Notes under the pieces: generated by a model
Database searches by the model: none
Seen by the model: only the letters and a program-made list of their open reading frames with translations
What the model was told of the DNA's origin: nothing
Part shown: positions 6,409-10,253 of the stretch, piece by piece
Layout of the letters: the number at the start of each line of letters is the position of its first letter
Position numbering within the stretch: the stretch's first letter is position 1
Assembly: GCA_964473045.1 (NCBI GenBank)
Contig: CAYYMX010000050.1
Location: 1-10,253 of the forward strand
Direction of reading: 5' to 3'
DNA: 10,253 nt
Source: CAYYMX01 sp964473045
GTDB taxonomy: Bacteria > Pseudomonadota > Alphaproteobacteria > Methylaequorales > Methylaequoraceae
Translations under genes and position numbers: made by a program

Positions 6409-6417
6409 ATTTTTAAA

Positions 6418-7095
6418 ATGTTAAAAAATTCAAATAAAGCATTGGTTCTTTTAAGTGGTGGTCTTGATTCAACGGTTTTACTTTCTATTTGCTATAAACT
6501 AAAACTTAAAATTTATGCTATTTCATTTGATTATGGTCAGCGACACAAAAAAGAACTATATTTTGCTAAGTGGCAAGCAAAACGATATAAATGTGTCTCG
6601 CACAAGGTTTTTAAAATTGAATTATTTGGAGGTTCTGCACTAACTGATGATATTAAAGTTCCTGTAAATCCTGATGTGGATTCAATTCCAAAAACAATTC
6701 CAGCAACATATGTTCCAAGCAGAAATATAATTTTTTTAGCATTTTCTTCAGGTTATGCAGAGTTTTTGAAAATTAATGACATTTATATTGGTGTAAATTC
6801 AGTAGATTATTCAGGTTACCCTGATTGTAGAATAGAATTTATAAAAAGTTTTGAAAAATTGATTAATTTTTCAACTAAAAAAGTAATTGAAGAAAAAAAC
6901 TTTGAAATTAAAACCCCTCTTATAAGAATGAGTAAAAAAGAAATTGTTTTACTTGGATCTAAAAATGGTGTTAATTTTTCAAAAACTTCTAGCTGTTATA
7001 ACCCATCTGGATATAAATCGTGTGGATGTTGCGATTCGTGCTTATTGCGAAAAAAAGGATTTGAACAGGCTTTAATCAAAGATCCTCTGTCATAG
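6418..7095 (+). CDS. queC: 7-cyano-7-deazaguanine (preQ0) synthase QueC
   Basis: 225 residues. It converts 7-carboxy-7-deazaguanine to preQ0 using ATP and ammonia. The PP-loop ATP site LLSGGLDSTVLL (11-22) is intact and followed by FDYGQRHKKEL (38-47). Further family segments are VPSRNIIFL (99-107) and YIGVNSVDYSGYPDC (123-137). The zinc site near the C-terminus is complete, with Cys193 in SSCYNP and Cys202, Cys205 and Cys208 in SCGCCDSC. The ATG start is supported because the PP-loop begins the usual ten or so residues in. No Shine-Dalgarno is visible. It is the first gene of the rightward queC-queE-queD unit, with queE starting 6 bases after its stop. No preQ1 riboswitch is possible in the 33 bases before it. 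Confidence 0.96.
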   Translation: MLKNSNKALVLLSGGLDSTVLLSICYKLKLKIYAISFDYGQRHKKELYFAKWQAKRYKCVSHKVFKIELFGGSALTDDIKVPVNPDVDSIPKTIPATYVPSRNIIFLAFSSGYAEFLKINDIYIGVNSVDYSGYPDCRIEFIKSFEKLINFSTKKVIEEKNFEIKTPLIRMSKKEIVLLGSKNGVNFSKTSSCYNPSGYKSCGCCDSCLLRKKGFEQALIKDPLS

Positions 7096-7101
7096 AAAAA
7101 A

Positions 7102-7734
7102 ATGTACAAAATAAAAGAAATTTTTAAGTCAATTCAAGGAGAGGGTTTTTTCTCAGGGAGACAAGCAGTTTTTATAAGATTTTCAGGATGTAACTTGTGG
7201 AATGGTCATCACAATGATAGACAAGTTTCATTATGTCAATTTTGTGATACTGATTTTATAGGTACTAATGGAAAAAACGGTGGACGGTATACCCAACTTA
7301 AATTAATAGAAAAGATTGAGACCGTTTGGAAATCAAGCTTTTCAATTGGTCAAAAGTTTGTTGTTTTAACTGGAGGAGAACCATTGTTACAAGTTGATTC
7401 AAATTTGTTAAGAGGATTGAAGAAAAAAAACTTTACTATAGCTCTTGAAACAAATGGAACTATTAGAACAGATTTAAACTTTGATTGGATATGTGTAAGT
7501 CCAAAAGAAAATTCAGTTTGGAGGTTGAAATGTGGTGATGAGCTAAAGATTATCTATCCTCAACCTAAATTTGATTTAAAGAAGATTTCCAAACTAAACT
7601 TTAAGTATTTTTTTCTTCAGCCAATGTATAATCAAATAATAAGAACTAATATCTACAAAACTCTAGAATACTGTAAATCTCATAAACCTTGGTTTCCTAG
7701 TTTTCAATTACACAAATCATTAGGGGTTAATTAA
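7102..7734 (+). CDS. queE: 7-carboxy-7-deazaguanine synthase QueE (radical SAM)
   Basis: 210 residues. It rearranges 6-carboxytetrahydropterin to 7-carboxy-7-deazaguanine using SAM and a 4Fe-4S cluster. The start KEIFKSIQGEGFFSGRQAVFIR (residues 5-26) is typical of QueE. The cluster motif is the extended form Cys30-x14-Cys45-x2-Cys48, from the SGCNLW and CQFCDTDF segments, as known for the Burkholderia multivorans type rather than the canonical CX3CX2C of radical SAM enzymes. LTGGEPLLQ (89-97) is the SAM-binding GGE motif, and ALETNGT and VSPKEN (about 114-135) follow. The C-terminus ends FQLHKSLGVN, also typical. Spacing to queC is 6 bases and to queD is one base, so one transcript is likely. 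All catalytic residues look intact, so its substrate must be supplied by some QueD activity. Confidence 0.95.
   Translation: MYKIKEIFKSIQGEGFFSGRQAVFIRFSGCNLWNGHHNDRQVSLCQFCDTDFIGTNGKNGGRYTQLKLIEKIETVWKSSFSIGQKFVVLTGGEPLLQVDSNLLRGLKKKNFTIALETNGTIRTDLNFDWICVSPKENSVWRLKCGDELKIIYPQPKFDLKKISKLNFKYFFLQPMYNQIIRTNIYKTLEYCKSHKPWFPSFQLHKSLGVN
7722..7726 (+). promoter_or_regulatory. Ribosome binding site AGGGG for queD
   Basis: AGGGG inside the end of queE, 9 bases before the TTG at 7736-7738. A second TTG follows directly at 7739-7741, 12 bases away. The spacing favours the first. It is one of only two good Shine-Dalgarno sites in the window, and both serve TTG-initiated genes. Confidence 0.6.
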
Positions 7735-7735
7735 T

Positions 7736-8092
7736 TTGTTGATTTTTAAAAAATACTACTTCGATTCAGCTCACTATATGCCGGGATATGATAGAAAAAG
7801 TAAATATGGCAAGTTTCATGGTCATAGCTATGAAGTTACAATAAATATTAATGGTAATTTGGATAAAAAAAAACAGTGGGTGATGAATTTTGATGAATTG
7901 GATAACTTTGTTCAACCTTTAATAGAAATCTTGGACCATAATATATTAAATGAAATAGAAGGGTTGGAAAATCCAACATCTGAAAATATAGCAAGATGGT
8001 TTTGGAACAAACTGATTAAAGATATTAAGTTTCTAGAAAGTATTGAAATTAACAGGCCTAGAATTGGTGGATGTATTTATTCAGGTAAATAG
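7736..8092 (+). CDS. queD: QueD-like 6-carboxytetrahydropterin synthase with altered active site
   Basis: 118 residues, close to E. coli QueD (121), and alignable to it almost end to end without gaps in the key regions. QueD makes 6-carboxy-5,6,7,8-tetrahydropterin from dihydroneopterin triphosphate. The zinc histidines His13 (FDSAHYMP), His28 and His30 (FHGHSY) are kept, as are Asp67-His68 (LDHNIL), matching the Asp70-His71 pair. The GLENPTSENIA stretch and the GGCIY ending are also kept. Two positions are not. The catalytic cysteine (Cys27 in E. coli, HKCGRLHGH) is Tyr24 here (SKYGKFHGH), and the pterin-anchoring Glu110 (VKETC) is Arg107 (INRPR). The start is TTG with AGGGG upstream. It lies between queE and the convergent queF. 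By context it serves the Q pathway, but the chemistry is in doubt. Confidence 0.85.
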   Translation: MLIFKKYYFDSAHYMPGYDRKSKYGKFHGHSYEVTININGNLDKKKQWVMNFDELDNFVQPLIEILDHNILNEIEGLENPTSENIARWFWNKLIKDIKFLESIEINRPRIGGCIYSGK

Positions 8093-8100
8093 TTTATCTG
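8082..8100. terminator. Hairpin spanning the queD and queF stop codons
   Basis: CAGGTAAA (8082-8089) pairs with TTTATCTG (8093-8100), eight pairs including one G.T, around the three-base loop TAG, which is exactly the queD stop codon. The right arm contains the queF stop (TAA on the minus strand, 8096-8094). There is only a weak T-rich tail to the right. Candidate bidirectional terminator between converging Q units. Confidence 0.35.
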
Positions 8101-8549
8101 CCTTTATATATTTTGATATTTAATTTTTCAATATATATACCTGGGGGTGGATTGCCTGTTTGAAAAAAAACATCAATTGGTATTCCACCTCTTGGGTTCC
8201 AGATACCTGCCACGCGTAGCCACTTAGGTTTAATAGAATGCATTACTTTTTTAGCTATTTTTAATGTGCAGTCTTCATGGAATCCACTATAATTTCTAAA
8301 GGAAAATAGAAATAATTTAAAAGACTTGCTTTCTAAAATCAGTTTTTTGGGGACATAATCTAGAATTATTTGGCCAAAATCAGGTTGTGAAGTTATAGGA
8401 CAAAGAGTTGTAAACTCTGGTGCAGAAAGTCTAATTGAATAATTTAAATTTGAAAAAGGTTTGTCAATGCTATCAAGTTTGGCTAGTTCAGGGGATTCGG
8501 GTAAAGGTGATTTTTTACCCAAAAATTTAGGTTTTTTTGTGTTTTGCAT
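8094..8549 (-). CDS. queF: NADPH-dependent preQ0 reductase QueF (short, unimodular type)
   Basis: 151 residues. It reduces the nitrile of preQ0 to the amine of preQ1. The catalytic cysteine is Cys50 in EFTTLCPITSQPDFG, with Asp57 seven residues on. The QueF motif is LESKSFKLFLFSFRN (72-86), and His91-Glu92 follow in FHEDC. The spacings Cys50-Asp57 and Asp57-Glu92 equal those of B. subtilis QueF (Cys55, Asp62, Glu97). The end QTGNPPPGIYIEKL...YKGR is typical of alphaproteobacterial QueF. The short length makes it the YkvM-type homodecamer form, not the bimodular E. coli form. Its ATG lies 23 bases inside the end of tgt, so it is coupled to tgt. It converges on queD with one base between stops. 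All catalytic residues are present. Confidence 0.95.
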   Translation of the reverse strand: MQNTKKPKFLGKKSPLPESPELAKLDSIDKPFSNLNYSIRLSAPEFTTLCPITSQPDFGQIILDYVPKKLILESKSFKLFLFSFRNYSGFHEDCTLKIAKKVMHSIKPKWLRVAGIWNPRGGIPIDVFFQTGNPPPGIYIEKLNIKIYKGR

Positions 8550-9648
8550 GTGATTTTAAATATTGCTTTTTTATTTTTTTAAATTTTTTTTCTATAATCG
8601 AATTACGTATATCACACATCATTTTTTTATAAAATGCAATATTATGTAAGCTTAGAATCATACATGACAAAATTTCATTATTTTTAGTTAGATGATGCAA
8701 ATATGATTTTGAAAAATTTTTTGATACGTAACAATTTATTTTTTTGTCCAATGGACTATTGTCATTGATATATTTGGAGTTTCTTAAATTAATTTCTCCG
8801 TTAGTTGTGAAAGCTCTTCCATTTCTTCCAAATCTAGTAGGCAATACACAGTCAAACATGTCAATACCTCTTTCAATAGATTCAAAAATATCAATTGGCC
8901 TTCCTACTCCCATTAAATATCTAGGTTTTTTTAAAGGCATTGACCCTATACAGCTATCAATCATTTCCATCATTTTTTTATGATTTTCTCCTACTGACAA
9001 ACCTCCAATAGCGTATCCGTCAAAATCAAGTTTAACTAATTCTTCAGTACATTCTTTTCTAAGTTCTGTGAACATTCCACCTTGAATAATTCCAAATAAG
9101 GCATATCCAGGCCTTTTTTTAAAAGATTTTTTGGATCTCTTTGCCCATTTCAAACTTAGTTTCATTGATTCTTCACATCTTTGATATATTGCAGGATATT
9201 CAGTGCATTCATCAAGAACCATAGAAATATCTGCATCAAGTTTTTCTTGAATTTTGATTGATTTTTCAGGAGTTAAAAAGTACTTTTTCCCATCCAGATG
9301 AGAGGAAAAATTTATACCTTTTTCGTTTATCGAACGTAGTTTTGATAGAGACCATATTTGAAACCCTCCTGAATCTGTTAGGATTGGTCTTTTCCAGTTC
9401 ATAAACTTGTGTAATCCTCCTGCCTTGGCAATTAAATCTTCTCCTGGCCTTAACATTAGATGATAAGTATTAGCTAGAATTATATCTATATTCATATTTT
9501 CTAGATCATTTGGAAAGATTGATTTAACATTTGCTAATGTTCCAACAGGCATAAATACAGGAGTTTTAATTTCTCCTTTGGCTGTTTTAATAGTTCCGGC
9601 TCTTGCAAGACCATCTGAACCTTCAAGAAAAAAATTAAATTTTTTCAT
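8527..9648 (-). CDS. tgt: Queuine/preQ1 tRNA-guanine transglycosylase Tgt, with incomplete zinc site
   Basis: 373 residues, full length. It exchanges guanine 34 for preQ1 in GUN-anticodon tRNAs. The catalytic parts are present: ILTDSGGFQIWSL (89-101, Asp92), FGIIQGG (185-191), GYAIGGLSVGE (211-221), YLMGVGRP (244-251) and MFDCVLPTRFGRNGRAF (264-280, nucleophile Asp266). The zinc site is not standard. E. coli CDCYTC is INCYVS here (304-309), so only Cys306 of the three cysteines remains, while His335 (SLHNIAFY) is kept. I read this directly in the bases near 8720-8745 and there is no frameshift. The flanking text (NFSKSYLHHL) is well conserved. RPGYALFG is typical of alphaproteobacterial Tgt. 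The start overlaps the end of queA by 14 bases, with a weak GGA six bases upstream, and the end overlaps queF by 23 bases. Confidence 0.95.
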   Translation of the reverse strand: MKKFNFFLEGSDGLARAGTIKTAKGEIKTPVFMPVGTLANVKSIFPNDLENMNIDIILANTYHLMLRPGEDLIAKAGGLHKFMNWKRPILTDSGGFQIWSLSKLRSINEKGINFSSHLDGKKYFLTPEKSIKIQEKLDADISMVLDECTEYPAIYQRCEESMKLSLKWAKRSKKSFKKRPGYALFGIIQGGMFTELRKECTEELVKLDFDGYAIGGLSVGENHKKMMEMIDSCIGSMPLKKPRYLMGVGRPIDIFESIERGIDMFDCVLPTRFGRNGRAFTTNGEINLRNSKYINDNSPLDKKINCYVSKNFSKSYLHHLTKNNEILSCMILSLHNIAFYKKMMCDIRNSIIEKKFKKIKKQYLKSHAKHKKT

Positions 9649-10253
9649 TTTTATTCCAAATCAAACATGCATCACCATAAGAAAAAAACCTCAATTTATT
9701 TTTTATTGCAAATTTATAGAGCTTTTTTGTTTTTTCTTCTCCTATAATTGCATATATTAAAACTAAAAGTGTTGATTTTGGCGTATGGAAATTAGTAATT
9801 ATGCCATTAACAGAATTTATGAGCCATCCTGGTTTTATAAAAATATTTGTCTCCCCTTTATATGGTTTGATATATCCTTTGGAATTTTTTGCTGTTTCAA
9901 GTAGTCTTAAGACAGTAGTTCCCACGGCAATAATTCTCCCACCATTTTTTTTAATAGTATTAATTTTTTTAGAAGCCCGCTTAGTTATGTGACCATACTC
10001 ATAATGCATTATATGCTTGTTAATATTTGAAACTTTTATGGGTAAGAATGTTCCACCACTAACATGAAGAGTGATTTTAATAATTTTAATATTTTTTTTT
10101 TTAAGATCTTTTAAAAGTTTTTTTGAAAAATGCAAACTTGCTGTCGGTGCAGCTACAGCACCTTCCTTTTCTGCTAAAATAGTTTGATAATTAAAATTAT
10201 CTATTCTAAGCGCTTTTCTTTTTTTTTTTATATATGATGGTAATGGAACTTTC
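9635..10253 (-). CDS. queA: S-adenosylmethionine:tRNA ribosyltransferase-isomerase QueA, C-terminal part (cut by window edge)
   Basis: The frame is open from the right edge to the stop at 9635, giving 205 residues of about 350. It transfers and isomerises the ribose of SAM onto preQ1-tRNA to give epoxyqueuosine. In order one reads PLPSYI, the EKEGAVAAPTASLHFS segment (10170-10125), HVSGGTFLPI, the HIMHYEY segment, GGRIIAVGTTVLRLLETA, TNIFIKPGW, IITNFHTPKSTLLVLIYAI and, at the end, YGDACLIWN. All are QueA signatures. The first TTG giving a shorter frame (10135) falls in the middle of TASLHFS and is not a start; the true start is outside. Two 11-base adenine runs (coding strand, 10219-10229 and 10092-10102) lie in the gene without breaking the frame. 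First gene of the leftward queA-tgt-queF unit. Confidence 0.95.
   Translation of the reverse strand, partial: KVPLPSYIKKKRKALRIDNFNYQTILAEKEGAVAAPTASLHFSKKLLKDLKKKNIKIIKITLHVSGGTFLPIKVSNINKHIMHYEYGHITKRASKKINTIKKNGGRIIAVGTTVLRLLETAKNSKGYIKPYKGETNIFIKPGWLINSVNGIITNFHTPKSTLLVLIYAIIGEEKTKKLYKFAIKNKLRFFSYGDACLIWNKNEKI

Noticed and set aside
6385..6417. preQ1 riboswitch controlling queC
   Set aside because: Only 33 bases separate the two divergent starts, with no C-rich or pseudoknot-like sequence. The leader of queA is outside the window and could not be checked.
7189..7248. QueE with an aberrant radical SAM motif as a sign of lost function
   Set aside because: The Cys-x14-Cys-x2-Cys spacing is a known variant in Burkholderia-type QueE and the rest of the enzyme is intact.
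9638..10135. A short queA starting at a TTG at 10133-10135
   Set aside because: That TTG encodes Leu within the conserved QueA segment TASLHFS, and the frame continues upstream to the window edge with further QueA motifs.

Overview
The window is strongly AT-rich and densely packed, with four-base overlaps up to about 20-base overlaps, gaps of one to seven bases, and only one intergenic region above 200 bases. Several proteins carry alphaproteobacterial hallmarks, such as the RPGYALFG segment of Tgt and the ending of QueF in YKGR. Together with the base composition and tight packing, this suggests a streamlined, AT-rich alphaproteobacterium (SAR11-like, HIMB59-like or Rickettsiales-like). That placement is inference and no species can be named.

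Region 1 (1-2835, minus strand) is a four-gene sugar cassette. In transcription order it holds a PerA-type sugar aminotransferase (TTG start), a TylM1/DesVI-like SAM methyltransferase, a small cupin protein, and a glycosyltransferase that runs off the left edge. Together they look like a route to an N-methylated amino deoxy sugar and its transfer to a surface glycan. Region 2 (2836-3084) is the main regulatory gap. It holds candidate promoters for the cassette (leftward) and for the tRNA (rightward). Region 3 (3085-5283) contains tRNA-Leu(UAA), a Com1/DsbA-type periplasmic thiol oxidoreductase starting 11 bases after the tRNA, a small HExxH protein on the opposite strand, and a prolyl iminopeptidase.

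Region 4 (5272-10253) is a nearly complete queuosine (Q) locus in three transcription units: queG (leftward), queC-queE-queD (rightward) and queA-tgt-queF (leftward). QueD, QueE and QueC would make preQ0 from dihydroneopterin triphosphate. QueF reduces preQ0 to preQ1, Tgt inserts preQ1 into tRNA, QueA adds the epoxycyclopentanediol, and QueG reduces epoxyqueuosine to Q. Only the GTP cyclohydrolase step (FolE) is absent from the window.

The most unusual signals are in this Q locus. QueD lacks the family's catalytic cysteine and pterin-anchoring glutamate, and Tgt has lost two of its three zinc cysteines. Both genes are otherwise intact and well conserved. A second theme is that all three convergent gene ends put their two stop codons inside a small inverted repeat.
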